Shown one piece after another: positions 55,544 through 64,000 of a stretch of DNA of 64,000 bases. Under the pieces are notes generated by a model. That model ran no database searches. It worked only from the letters and a program-made list of their open reading frames with translations, and had not been told where the DNA came from. Numbering within the stretch: the first letter of the stretch is position 1; each line of letters begins with the position of its first letter. Source of the DNA: UBA6772 sp965183875. Its GTDB lineage: Bacteria; Bacteroidota; Bacteroidia; Flavobacteriales; UBA7430. The translations under genes and the position numbers were made by a program. Where the stretch lies: positions 170,625 through 234,624 of the forward strand of contig CBCYMK010000023.1 in assembly GCA_965183875.1 (NCBI GenBank), read 5' to 3'.

Positions 55544-56623
55544 TTATTTTATTCGAGTAAATCTTATTTTAGATAAAGGATATTCAATCATCAAATAGCT
55601 TATACTTGAAAATATTATTGTTAGTATAAAGAAAATGTATATCTGAAGATTTGGGTTAATGTCAACTACCTTTACCAACTTTAAAAATAATTTATGAAAT
55701 AGGTACATACTAAAACTAATTGTGCCAATAAATCGTAAGAATTTAAATTCTAAGATTTTTTTAATTAATCCTCTACCATATTTAGCCGTCAATAATATTA
55801 TTCCCCATAATATAGCGTAAGGAAAAAAGAAAATTGAAGAGTGAAAATCTACATTTATACCAAAAATACTTTCAAAATAAAATGGAACTGTTATTAATAT
55901 TATTAGAGCAGAGGTAATTCCTAACAAATTTAATGTGATTGGCTTAACTCTCTTTGATTTTTCATTTTTTATATTGAGTTCGTAAATTGAAATAGTCGTC
56001 CCCACCAGAAATATGGGAAAATATCTTAATGTTGACACTAGGGGTAGTTTAAATAATAATTCAATACCAATAGAGGCAATAATTAATGACAAAAAGAATA
56101 GGGCTAATTTTATATAATCCCAATTTAAAAACCTTTGGCAGAACCACATTATAATTGGTGAAATTAAATAATATTTAAACTCAACAGGTATTGACCAAAA
56201 TATACTTTCACCTTTTAATAAAAACATATGTAAAGGTATGTCCAACGAGTTGTCAATAACTGTTTTAAAACCAATCAAATTTAAAATCCCATGCAGAATT
56301 AATGAAATACAAAATAATGGGTATATTCTCAAAAATCTTCTTAAAGCATAATTTTTCCAATATAGCTTTGAAGCTTTACCAGATAAAAAAGCTTGTGCAA
56401 TTTGCCTATCAAGTAAATATGCTGACAAAACAAAAAACAAGTAAACTCCAACCTTTCCAACTTTCTGAAAATTCAGCAATTCATGAAAAAAAACATTTGC
56501 ATTACTCGAATGAGATAAAAGTACCATCAGCACGGCTATGCCTCGTAAGCCATCTAAAGCCTTAAAGTGTTCGGTTTTATTATCATTAGGAAAGAACCAT
56601 TTATTTATTTTATGTGTAATCAT
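55544..56623 (-). CDS. acyltransferase family 3 membrane protein
   Basis: 359 residues with about ten membrane segments. HFKALDGLRGIAVLMVLLSH is the classic N-terminal motif with the active-site His of OafA/YrhL-type O-acyltransferases; LRRFLRIYPLF is also typical. These enzymes acylate sugars of surface polysaccharides or lipids. It is flanked by IS6 copies C and D and has no related genes nearby, so it may be a transferred single gene. Confidence 0.85.
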   Translation of the reverse strand: MITHKINKWFFPNDNKTEHFKALDGLRGIAVLMVLLSHSSNANVFFHELLNFQKVGKVGVYLFFVLSAYLLDRQIAQAFLSGKASKLYWKNYALRRFLRIYPLFCISLILHGILNLIGFKTVIDNSLDIPLHMFLLKGESIFWSIPVEFKYYLISPIIMWFCQRFLNWDYIKLALFFLSLIIASIGIELLFKLPLVSTLRYFPIFLVGTTISIYELNIKNEKSKRVKPITLNLLGITSALIILITVPFYFESIFGINVDFHSSIFFFPYAILWGIILLTAKYGRGLIKKILEFKFLRFIGTISFSMYLFHKLFLKLVKVVDINPNLQIYIFFILTIIFSSISYLMIEYPLSKIRFTRIK

Positions 56624-56669
56624 ATTTATATTACGCTATTTCGTTAATTACTGGCAATATACCTCATAT

Positions 56670-57452
56670 GGTTCTGTCGCATTAATATACCAAATATAGA
56701 TTATTTAGTTTTGAATTAAAATTTAAATCTATGTTCAAGCACCACAGATATCCTAAATTCATTATTCTTCAAGCTGTTTACTTTAAGTTTAGATTTACTC
56801 TCTCCTATCGAGACATTGAAGAGCTTATGAAGATTAGAGGTGTCAAGGTTGACCATTCTACTATTCAATGATGGGTGTTTAAGTACGCACCCTTGATTGA
56901 GGCATCTATGCACAAGAGAAAAAATAGAGTTTGCACTAGCTGGAGAATGGATGAAACCTATATTAAGGTGGCTGGTAAAGAAAGGTATCTTTATAGAGCG
57001 GTTGATAAGTTCGGGGACACTGTTGACTTCCTTCTAACCAAAAGAAGAATGAAAGGGTCAGCTCAAAAGTTCTTCAATAAAGCCATTGCTAATAATCAGA
57101 ACCCAAGGATTATCAACATTGATAAAAGTGGTTCTAATTTCACTGCTATTAGAGCGGTTAACAGAAATAATTTCTGGAATAAAAACATCAAAATTAGGAG
57201 GTGTAAATACCTTAATAATTGTGTTGAACAAGACCACAGAAACATCAAGAGAAGAATTGCTATTGATACTGGGTTTAAAGAGTTTGAATCCGCCCAAAGG
57301 ACACTCGCAGGTATTGAAGTAGTCAGCATTATTAGAAAGAATCAAATCGTTGATTCTAAGAAATCCTATTTCAAAACTTTCCTTTCATTAGTCGCATAAT
57401 CTCTAATTCAAATAGGATTTTTAGATAGAGGTCAAATTAATGCGACAGAACC
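56670..57452 (+). mobile_element. IS6-family insertion sequence, copy D (inactivated)
   Basis: 783 bp with intact ends. The transposase has a nonsense codon. Flanks (cctcatat / taaagtgt) show no target duplication. Confidence 0.88.
56731..57399 (+). pseudogene. IS6-family transposase with stop codon at codon 47 (copy D)
   Basis: The frame begins at 56731 as in the other copies, but AGA is changed to TGA at 56869-56871, ending the protein inside the helix-turn-helix region. The rest of the frame is intact and close to copy C (PRIINI, RAVNRNN). A restart downstream could give a fragment without the DNA-binding part. Confidence 0.85.
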
Positions 57453-57504
57453 TAAAGTGTCTTTTTCATAATAGGAGGTCTATGCTTCTCAAATATAAGA
57501 AATA

Positions 57505-57606
57505 AAAAAGGTCAAATTATTTTAAAAATAACCTGACCTATATGGCTCCCCTTGTAGGTTCACGTTCGAACCGCTTTTGGAAAGATCTTAACAAGTTGCA
57601 AGATCT
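57505..57606 (+). repeat. R unit 5 (R5)
   Basis: GGTCAAATTATTTTAAAAAT, ACCTGACCTATATGGCTCCC, CTTGTAGGTTCACGTTCGAA, CCGCTTTTGGAAAGATC, then AACAAGTTGCAAGATCTG. The end matches the end of R1 (GTTGCAAGAT). It lies eight bases before the stop of the barrel gene at 57615. Confidence 0.82.
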
Positions 57607-57614
57607 GGTGCAGG

Positions 57615-58742
57615 TTAAAAGTTCCATTGCAGTCGTGTGAAGACTATTTGATTGATGTCTTCAAGCTCCTCAGAAATTTTCATCCACATATTCTGACTGC
57701 TGATCATTAGGTCGATAGACTGAGAAACGGAGTAAGTAATTTGAGGGTTTATGAAAATGAAATTTAAGTCACCATCGTGAATGAGTGATGTCCCTATTTT
57801 TACTAATGGGTGGATGGGGTAATTAATCTGATACAAGAAACTATATTTAAAGGGCATTGGGTTTTTGGCTGAAATTTCCATTTCATAAAAGTCAAGAGGG
57901 TTAATATATTCAGCCTGATTTTTATACAAACATCCTCCGGTGATATATATTCCATTTTTAAAACTATAGTCAAGGCTTATACTTCCCACCAAAGAGTTTT
58001 CTTCGCTTTTAGTTGAATTGAAATAACTGAATTCGCCTTTAAATCCAGCATCTTTTATTTGTCCTGCCCAGCCTAGCCCTAAGGAGTACTCATCAAAATA
58101 TTTGGCCAAGAGTATTTGAAAATCGTAGTCGGAAAGATTGAATTTATAAAGCCCGGCCTGAATGTCTTCATTCAGGGCAATTTCAACTGAATGGTATCGT
58201 TTTGTGTAGTATTGTACACGAACAGCATCTGCACCGGGGTTTTCGATATAGTCGAAATTAAAGAAGTTGATTTGGTTAAAAAGGTCGTGAGAATTCCAAT
58301 AGTTCTGTATGCCCCAGTTAATCCTTTGTCTACCTATACGTACGTTCCAATTTTCTTTTTCCCATTGAGCATAAAGTCGGTCTATTTGGTGGTGCAGCCC
58401 CATATTGTCTTTGCTGATGGAAGTGATGTCAAGTCGATTTATATCTAATGCCTCTCTATATCCAAATAAATTTTCTTGCCATTTATACCCTGTGAAAAGT
58501 CGGTTACGCAGACTGATTTGAGCATTAAAATGATTCCCGTAATACATGTGTCCGTTCCAACGAAAATGAATTTGCTGATCGCTCCATTGGTTTGGTAGTG
58601 GAGTTAAAGAGGCTAGGTCTTTATTAAAGAAGTTGAAACTATTAAGGTTGCTGGCATAGTAATCTTGTTCAAAGCTTGTTTGAGCCTGAAGGGAATAAAA
58701 AGTAAGGAAAAATACGAGGAAAAGTTTCTTAAGGTCTTTCAT
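57615..58742 (-). CDS. outer-membrane beta-barrel protein of the Lol-like operon
   Basis: 375 residues with a signal peptide (LFLVFFLTFYSLQAQ). Alternating strands throughout (IHFRWNGHMYYGNHFNAQIS, NVRIGRQRINWGIQNYW, SLDYSFKNGIYITGGCLY) and a final aromatic residue (FTRLQWNF) fit an outer-membrane barrel. It overlaps the ATPase gene by 14 bp and is the last of five genes. An export or pore role with the ABC transporter is likely. Confidence 0.72.
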   Translation of the reverse strand: MKDLKKLFLVFFLTFYSLQAQTSFEQDYYASNLNSFNFFNKDLASLTPLPNQWSDQQIHFRWNGHMYYGNHFNAQISLRNRLFTGYKWQENLFGYREALDINRLDITSISKDNMGLHHQIDRLYAQWEKENWNVRIGRQRINWGIQNYWNSHDLFNQINFFNFDYIENPGADAVRVQYYTKRYHSVEIALNEDIQAGLYKFNLSDYDFQILLAKYFDEYSLGLGWAGQIKDAGFKGEFSYFNSTKSEENSLVGSISLDYSFKNGIYITGGCLYKNQAEYINPLDFYEMEISAKNPMPFKYSFLYQINYPIHPLVKIGTSLIHDGDLNFIFINPQITYSVSQSIDLMISSQNMWMKISEELEDINQIVFTRLQWNF

Positions 58743-59412
58743 CTTTTATGATTTTTCCGTCTTCTATGGTGATAATCCTTTTTGCCTTATCGATAACTCT
58801 TTGGTCGTGTGTGGAAAATAAAAAGGTGATGTTTTCTTTTTCATTCATCTCCGCCATTAAGTCTAAAAGGGTAGAGGTAGATTGGCTGTCCAAATTTGCC
58901 GTTGGCTCATCCGCTAATATAAAACGTGGTTTGGATGCTAAAGCGCGAGCTACAGCAACTCTTTGTTGTTGCCCTCCAGAAAGCTGATTGGGTCGTGAGT
59001 CAAATTTATCGCTCAGGCCAATTTGTTTTAGTAAGGCCTCACTTCGTTGCATGCGTTCTTCTTCTGAAATTCCTTGCAGCAGCATAATAAAAGCCACATT
59101 TTCTTTTGCTGTGAGTACCGGAATGAGGTTGTAAGCTTGAAATACAAAGCCAATCTGCTTCAGTCGGAAATCAATTAATTCATTTTCGTTTAAGCTACTG
59201 ATGTTGGTCCCGGCAATTTCCACAGTTCCAGCAGTGATGTCATCCAAGCCCCCAATCATATTAAAGAGCGTTGTTTTTCCCGAACCTGATGGACCCACAA
59301 TGGCCGTAAACTCCCCCTCTTCTATAGATAAATTTACTTGCTTTACAGCGTGTACTTCTAGTGCGTTATTGCGGTAGGTTTTTGTGAGTCCTGTTGTTTT
59401 TATAATTTCCAT
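58729..59412 (-). CDS. ABC transporter ATP-binding protein (LolD/MacB type)
   Basis: 227 residues. VGPSGSGKTTLFN (Walker A), QIGFVFQAYNLIPVLTAKEN (Q-loop), NQLSGGQQQRVAVARALA (signature), FILADEPTANLD (Walker B) and FSTHDQRVI are all present. The Q-loop surroundings are those of LolD/MacB-like ATPases, which power export of lipids, lipoproteins or peptides rather than uptake. It starts one base after the permease gene ends. Confidence 0.92.
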   Translation of the reverse strand: MEIIKTTGLTKTYRNNALEVHAVKQVNLSIEEGEFTAIVGPSGSGKTTLFNMIGGLDDITAGTVEIAGTNISSLNENELIDFRLKQIGFVFQAYNLIPVLTAKENVAFIMLLQGISEEERMQRSEALLKQIGLSDKFDSRPNQLSGGQQQRVAVARALASKPRFILADEPTANLDSQSTSTLLDLMAEMNEKENITFLFSTHDQRVIDKAKRIITIEDGKIIKDERP

Positions 59413-59413
59413 A

Positions 59414-60635
59414 TCAAATTGTTCTAATAGCTTCAGTAGGTTTTAATCTCAGCGCCTTTTTTGAAGGATAAATGGCGGCAATCAAAGTAAAAAGAAAGAC
59501 TAGTACGCCAGTGAGGAAGTAAAATTTGGGTTCTATGATTGGGTAAATGATGTTAGACAAACCAACCGATTGAAGACCATCGCCTACAATGGAAAGATCA
59601 ATACCTGTTTCACTTGTTAATTGTATCGTAAGTGCCCCTAAAAGCATACCTGTTGGTGCGCCAACTAATGACAAAAAGAACGTCTCCATAAGGATGAGTG
59701 TAAACACTTTCGATTTGTTCATCCCAATAGCCATGAGCATACCCAGTTCTTTTCTGCGTTCAAATACCGCCATAAGCATGGTGTTAATGATTCCAAAAAT
59801 AAGTGTCAGCATGATGATGATCATGATTAGGAAAGAGCCATGTTTCCATGACTTCATCCGCATAAGCAAGTTCAGGTGCAATTTCTTTCCAGTCTTTTAT
59901 TTTAGCGCCTTTTAATTGATTTTCCAATCGGCTTTAAAACCGATTCTACCAGCTCTATGGAATGGCATAAAACTGGCAGCTTGGTGGTAACCTTCAGATT
60001 GAATCAGCCGATGTAGATCTGAGTTTTGTATAAAAACATGCCCCTCATCGTACTTACTGAATTGCGTTTTGAAAATACCGCAGACACGAAAAGCACCTGA
60101 AATAATATTGTTTTCATTGTCTTGAAATGTGAGTACGACTTTTGAACGAAGTCGTACATTTAATTTTTTGGCTAAAACCTCTCCAATTAGGATGGCATTT
60201 TTTCGTTTGGTTTCAAAATAACTGCCTTTAGTTAAATTTTTGTAAAGGTTTGTCACTTCTTTTTCTTGCGCTTTGTTTACGCCAATAATTTGAACCCCAT
60301 TGCTTTTTATGGGAGAACTAATCATCCCCAATTGTAAAGATCGAAGTGCATACGATTTGATTTCGAGATCTGCTTCAAATGTCTTTTCTAGAGTGATTGG
60401 ATTCTCTATAGTGAATTTACTATCAAAATCTTTTTCGTATTCAGGATGGTGAATTTGTATATGAGATACCGCACTTTCGATGCGGTTCATGGTTCGCTGT
60501 GAATTTAAACCGTAACAAAAAGCAATTACAAAAATTCCTGCCCAGATTCCCAAAACAATCGAGCTAATTACAATAAGCGATCGCATTGGTGTGCGCCAAA
60601 TGTTTCGCCATGCTATTTTTTACAGTCGTCATCAT
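59414..60635 (-). CDS. FtsX-like ABC permease 2 (frame-disrupted)
   Basis: A LolC/LolE-type permease of about 407 codons. The start at 60635 overlaps the previous stop (TAATG). Pieces: IAWRNIWRTP-like N-terminus (one extra A in an A run near 60621), a first membrane helix (SLIVISSIVLGIWAGIFV), a periplasmic domain, ENQLKGAKIKDWKEIAPELA read in a third frame near 59915, and the FtsX domain (IIIMLTLIFGIINTMLMAVF, ERRKELGMLMAIGMNK, PTEAIRTI). At least three indels break it; as everything else is conserved these may be sequence errors. Confidence 0.78.
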
Positions 60636-61860
60636 TAGGCTTTCATGGCTTTAACAGGTTTTAGACGAAATATCGTGATGATAGGGTATAGTGAGCAAAG
60701 CACTACAATACCCAATACAATTAACCCATGATTAAAAGCAATACTTAGGTCTAAAGAAGCCGGAATAACAGGCTCAAATCCATAGGTTTTTATTGCTTCG
60801 GCAGCTTCTGCTTCCAGCTTAATAGGGTTCAAGTAGAAGTAATAACGAACTGGTGTAATACCGATGATTCCCAAAACGATTCCAATGCCACCCATTATAA
60901 TACTCTCTATAACCATGGTTAAGATGAGTTTACCTTTTCGCATGCCAATCGATACAAGGATTCCAAATTCATACATACGCTCAGCCGTCATCATCAGCAA
61001 AGTTCCTAAAATTCCAAAGGTGATAATCATGTATAGAACACCTAAGATGATTATACCCCCAGCGCTGTCTGCTTGAATAGTTTGGACCAGTTCCGGTAAT
61101 AGATTTTTCCAGTCCATGAGCTCGTATTTATTCAGGTCGATTGTTTTATCTAGCTCTTTTTTTGTGGCATTTAACTCTTTGGGATCATCGACTTGTAATA
61201 CTATAGAAGTAACTCTGCCAGGTGCTGCATATAATTCTTGTGCTGTTTCAATCGGAAGTAAAACTACCCGGTCATTTAGGTTAGGCATAGGTAGTTTTAA
61301 AATGCCTTCAATCGGATAGATACCATTTGCTGTAGTACCATGATAGCCTTGCCCTAAAAGGATTAGACTGTCGCCGATGCTGAGCTTGTAATAGGCTGCT
61401 AAGCCCTCACTTAAAACAAGTGTATTACTCGTATTACTTGGAAATTTGCCAGCAGTCATTTTAGAGCTCAAATCCATCAGCTCATCTTCCTTTTCAAATT
61501 GGATACCCATCACCATAACGCCTTTGGTGAGTTCCTCGGATGCTGAAAGTGCAAAGCTTTCTAAAGCGTTCATTGTAGTCATTTATGTTGCTCTGGTTTT
61601 GAAGGCTTAAGCGCAAACTTTCATCAGGTATAAAAACTGTTTTCAAGGCTTTGTTCTTCCCAATAACCGTCTTGATGAATTTGAAGGTAACCGGTATACA
61701 TGCCTACCATATTTGAAATCATTTTGTCGTAGACACCAATTTGAAAGGAACGGGCAAAAACAGCAAAAAATACGGCACAAAAAATAGAAGAAATTGTAAT
61801 GATGCTTCGGCGCTTGTTGCGCCAAATATTACGCCATGCGATTTTAAAAATCATCTTCAT
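60635..61860 (-). CDS. FtsX-like ABC permease 1 (frame-disrupted)
   Basis: Start MKMIFKIAWRNIWRNKRRSI at 61860 overlaps the previous stop. A first helix (IFCAVFFAVFARSF), then a periplasmic domain and three helices at the C-terminus with ERMYEFGILVSIGMRKGKL and RLKPVKAMKA. The frame shifts near 61570-61625 between ENSF and ALESFALSASEE. It pairs with permease 2 as the two membrane subunits of a LolCE-like exporter. Confidence 0.78.
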
Positions 61861-62599
61861 TAGCGCAGTCTTTTCATGTTTTGTTTGCTAAAGTATGTTT
61901 CGTCTATATCAATATTGTATTCAATAGATTTATATCGAAGTGTGGTCATTTGTCCTTCTTCTTCTACCGGTGTCATCACCATTTTTGAGGGTAGTATTTT
62001 GCTTCCAAAAAATCGGATTTCCGAGGCTTCCATTTTATTAATGAGGTAACCGTCTTCATCGTAAAATTCAGAACCTAATTGGAGAAAGTCATTCTTATCA
62101 ATAAAGGTTTTTATTTTACCCCAGACGACTGCTGCTTCTGGTTTTGGTGTTAATTGAATGCTGTAGCAAGCGCGATTTAGTATAAGGGTGTCGCCAATAA
62201 TTTCATGGGTATAATCTAATAGAATAGAAGATTCCTTGACCAAGTCGTCGTTGGTAAAGTCCGACCCCATCCACGATTGCATCATCATGGAAGGTGGTAG
62301 TTTGATGACTTTTTCTATTTTTGGTTGCCAATTCCAAATTTCTTTTTCGCGTTTTAAAAATACGGTTCCCTTATCTCGAGCTGGGGCATTAATGAGAATG
62401 AAAGAATAGTCATTCCCCTAAAGACCAAGCTTTAATTTCCATTGTTCGCGACCATTTTGGACGCTGTACTTCAATACTCATTTCTGCTTTTTGACTGGCC
62501 CCCCTAAGGTGCTCATCTGCTTGCTTGATGATGTGGTAAGCGTCTTGAGCATTTGCTTTAAATACAAACACAATGAAGAAAGAAAGTAGTTTTTTTCAT
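61860..62599 (-). CDS. LolA-like outer-membrane lipoprotein-sorting protein (frame-disrupted)
   Basis: About 245 codons from the ATG at 62599. The N-terminus becomes a signal peptide ending ANAQ after correcting an indel near 62585; a second one (extra G, near 62416) lies in SLG-NDYSFILI. The body has EIWNWQPKIEKVIKLPPSMM, then MMQSWMGSDFTNDDLVKESS, and EYNIDIDETYF, which are the hallmarks of the LolA-like family that carries lipids or lipoproteins across the periplasm. It opens the operon and overlaps the first permease gene. Confidence 0.75.
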
Positions 62600-62632
62600 A
62601 GCATTGGGTAATAAGAAGCATAAATATACTAA

Positions 62633-62729
62633 AATAAAAAAGGTCATTTATTTTTAAAAACAACTTGACCTATAAGGCTCCCCTTGTAGGTTCTCGTTCG
62701 AACCGCTTTTGGAATGATTTAAAAAAGTT
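62633..62729 (+). repeat. R unit 6 (R6)
   Basis: GGTCATTTATTTTTAAAAAC, AACTTGACCTATAAGGCTCC, CCTTGTAGGTTCTCGTTCGA, ACCGCTTTTGGAATGATTT, AAAAAAGTTTTAGGGG. It separates the start of the Lol-like operon from the stop of the hydrolase gene at 62730, which it adjoins. Confidence 0.82.
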
Positions 62730-63774
62730 TTAGGGGTTAAATTTCTTCTCTACCTTACCATTATAATAAATATAGAATAGAAGTAAACCTTTCTTATGCT
62801 CTTGTTGTTCCCTTCCCAATACATCAATCATTTTAATGAGTGTTGAGGTGTTTTCCTGTAATAGTAAATCTTCATTAATATTGACTGATTCACATGACTG
62901 TTGATAATTTATGCGTATTGAAGTCTGTAAGGAGTCATTAAACTCAACCAAAGCATATTCGTCATTATATAATGTGTAATCTAACCATAAATTTAAAAAG
63001 TCGAAAGTCACATCTTGCTGTTCCTCTCTTGAAATATTAAGTCCAGAACTACAAGAAGATTCCCCAAAATCGCACACAAAAATTATCGTTTGCAAAATAA
63101 CAATGTCCACCATTATTTATGTTTATAAGTGTTTTACAACTTGCATTTGTTGCATCATACATAGGGATTTGATTTAACGTAGGTGGAGTTACACAATCCT
63201 CTTCACCAGCAAAAATAAGTGTAGGAATATCAACATCTAACGCAGCTGAAATTGCTGAAGGGGAAGTTTCTGCAGCTGCGAAATTGATTAGTGTGGTTAT
63301 TGATGATATATTATTATTTGAGCTCAAAAACGAAGCTCCACCTCCCATTGAGTGCCCCATTATAGCTGATTTAGGCATTATAGAATTAAAGAAAATTGAG
63401 CTAATTTGATTGTCCAGTTGAATCATTTCGTTAGCTACATATTTTAAATCTTGTCCAAATTCCTCATGATTAGGGCTAAAACTCATTTCGGTAGTTGGAA
63501 AACATACAATATATCCTTTGGGGACCAACTCTAGCCAAAAATTAGAATATGTTTCCCAACCAATAAGGAATCCGTGTCCAAAAACTATAATAGGGAAGGA
63601 TGAATTTGATATTGATACATTTTCACCAGTTTGTTCAGAAGGATAGTAAATTTGAGTAGGTATAATTCTATTCCTTGTTTCATCATAAAACTCTATTTCT
63701 GTATTGCCTATATTATAGTTTTGAGCATAACTTATAAATGGAAATAATATCAAAAAGTAGTATGAAATTTTCAT
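62730..63774 (-). CDS. secreted alpha/beta hydrolase with T9SS-type C-terminus (one frameshift)
   Basis: About 348 codons. A signal peptide (ISYYFLILFPFISYAQ) precedes a hydrolase domain like chlorophyllase or platelet-activating-factor hydrolases: VFGHGFLIGWETY, MGHSMGGGASF (nucleophile Ser), TLIFAGEEDCVTPP (Asp) and NNGGHCYFAND (His). The frame shifts near 63075; the second half continues FCVCDFGESSCSS and ends IKMIDVLGREQ, YYNGKVEKKF, a T9SS sorting tail. It is the first gene read toward the R6 unit. Confidence 0.78.
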
Positions 63775-63789
63775 TATATGTAATTTTAG

Positions 63790-63850
63790 GGTTCTGTCGC
63801 ATTAATATACCAAATATAGATTATTTAGTTTTGAATTAAAATTACCCTCC
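63790..63850 (+). mobile_element. solo left end of an IS6-family element
   Basis: The first 58 bases match the left end of copy A (GGTTCTGTCGCATTAATATA and on through AATTAAAATTACC), then the match stops before a transposase. The following gene lies 40 bp on. Confidence 0.85.
63826..63833 (+). promoter_or_regulatory. possible promoter box carried by the IS6 end
   Basis: TAGTTTTG fits the TAnnTTTG -7 box. In the intact copies it lies just upstream of the transposase gene; here the same stretch lies 57 bp before the LamG gene. No clear -33 box is seen. Confidence 0.35.
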
Positions 63851-63889
63851 TTTATTTTTTGTAGGTTTATATCTTGAAAATCTCATATT

Positions 63890-64000
63890 ATGAAAAAGCT
63901 AATTTACATACTACTATTTGTTCCTGTTGCATTGTTTGGGCAGGATAATTATTCTTTGAGTTTTGATGGTGTTAATGATTATGTTGAACTTGGAATTTTA
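63890..64000 (+). CDS. secreted LamG-type protein, N-terminal part (runs off the window)
   Basis: From the ATG at 63890 the chain reads MKKLIYILLFVPVALFGQ, a signal peptide, then DNYSLSFDGVNDYVELGIL, the first strand of a LamG/concanavalin-like jelly-roll domain. The rest lies outside the window. Surface glycan or protein binding is typical. Confidence 0.8.
   Translation, partial: MKKLIYILLFVPVALFGQDNYSLSFDGVNDYVELGIL

Noticed and set aside
50969..62729. Classical integron with attC sites
   Set aside because: The units lack the RYYYAAC and GTTRRRY boxes in the right places, no integron integrase is visible and some slots hold five genes. The cassette idea is kept, the integron label is not.

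Overview
The window is AT-rich and reads as the chromosome of a marine-type Bacteroidetes (flavobacteria-like; order not decidable by eye). The signs are the exonuclease-fused DnaE architecture, several secreted proteins with type IX secretion (T9SS)-style C-termini, bacillithiol synthesis by BshA, a GH3/beta-lactamase fusion, the fused two-subunit 2-oxoacid dehydrogenase E1, and TAnnTTTG-like promoter boxes.

Layout. 1-7.5 kb: an alpha/beta hydrolase (partial), a lamin-tail secreted protein, dnaE, trxA and an FAH-family gene; nearly all are cut by single-base indels, mostly in homopolymers, which looks like consensus error rather than decay. 7.5-21.3 kb: housekeeping genes (DnaQ-like exonuclease, acyltransferase E2, a glycosyltransferase fusion, recR, sodium/solute symporter, GH3-beta-lactamase, bshA, pterin dehydratase, hydrolase, YhhN). 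21.4-23.7 kb: an IS1595-type element beside a glycosyltransferase stump and three tiny membrane-protein genes with an in-frame 102-bp duplication. 23.7-45.2 kb: metabolic core, including 3-hydroxyacyl-CoA dehydrogenase, a WcaJ-like sugar-phosphate transferase with a lipoprotein, pcm, a paaY-like gene, glpD/glpK, paaZ with an enoyl-CoA hydratase and the fused E1 that probably partners the E2 at 8.3-9.6 kb, a SulP transporter and ftcD. 45.2-46.9 kb: a repeat-rich segment with RNase P RNA (minus strand), a duplicated rnpB 3' end and two MITE-like elements.

46.9-64 kb is an accessory island. It holds four IS6-family copies (two apparently identical, one with a nonsense codon), a truncated site-specific recombinase, solo IS ends, and a set of mostly cell-surface genes: cysteine-rich Kazal/VWC-like, DUF1566-like, lipocalin-like, a repeat lipoprotein, acyltransferase, a five-gene LolA/LolCDE-like export operon, a secreted hydrolase and a LamG protein.

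The most unusual signal is a dispersed unit of about 50-100 bp (here called R1-R6; 50969-51073, 51127-51180, 53547-53648, 54425-54490, 57505-57606, 62633-62729). Its conserved core is usually joined to a palindrome that can act as a terminator. R1 forms the in-frame 3' end of the recombinase remnant. Five of the six copies lie just beyond the stop codon of an accessory gene and point against it, so the island resembles an array of mobile gene cassettes with a shared attachment-like site. This is an inference from sequence reading only.
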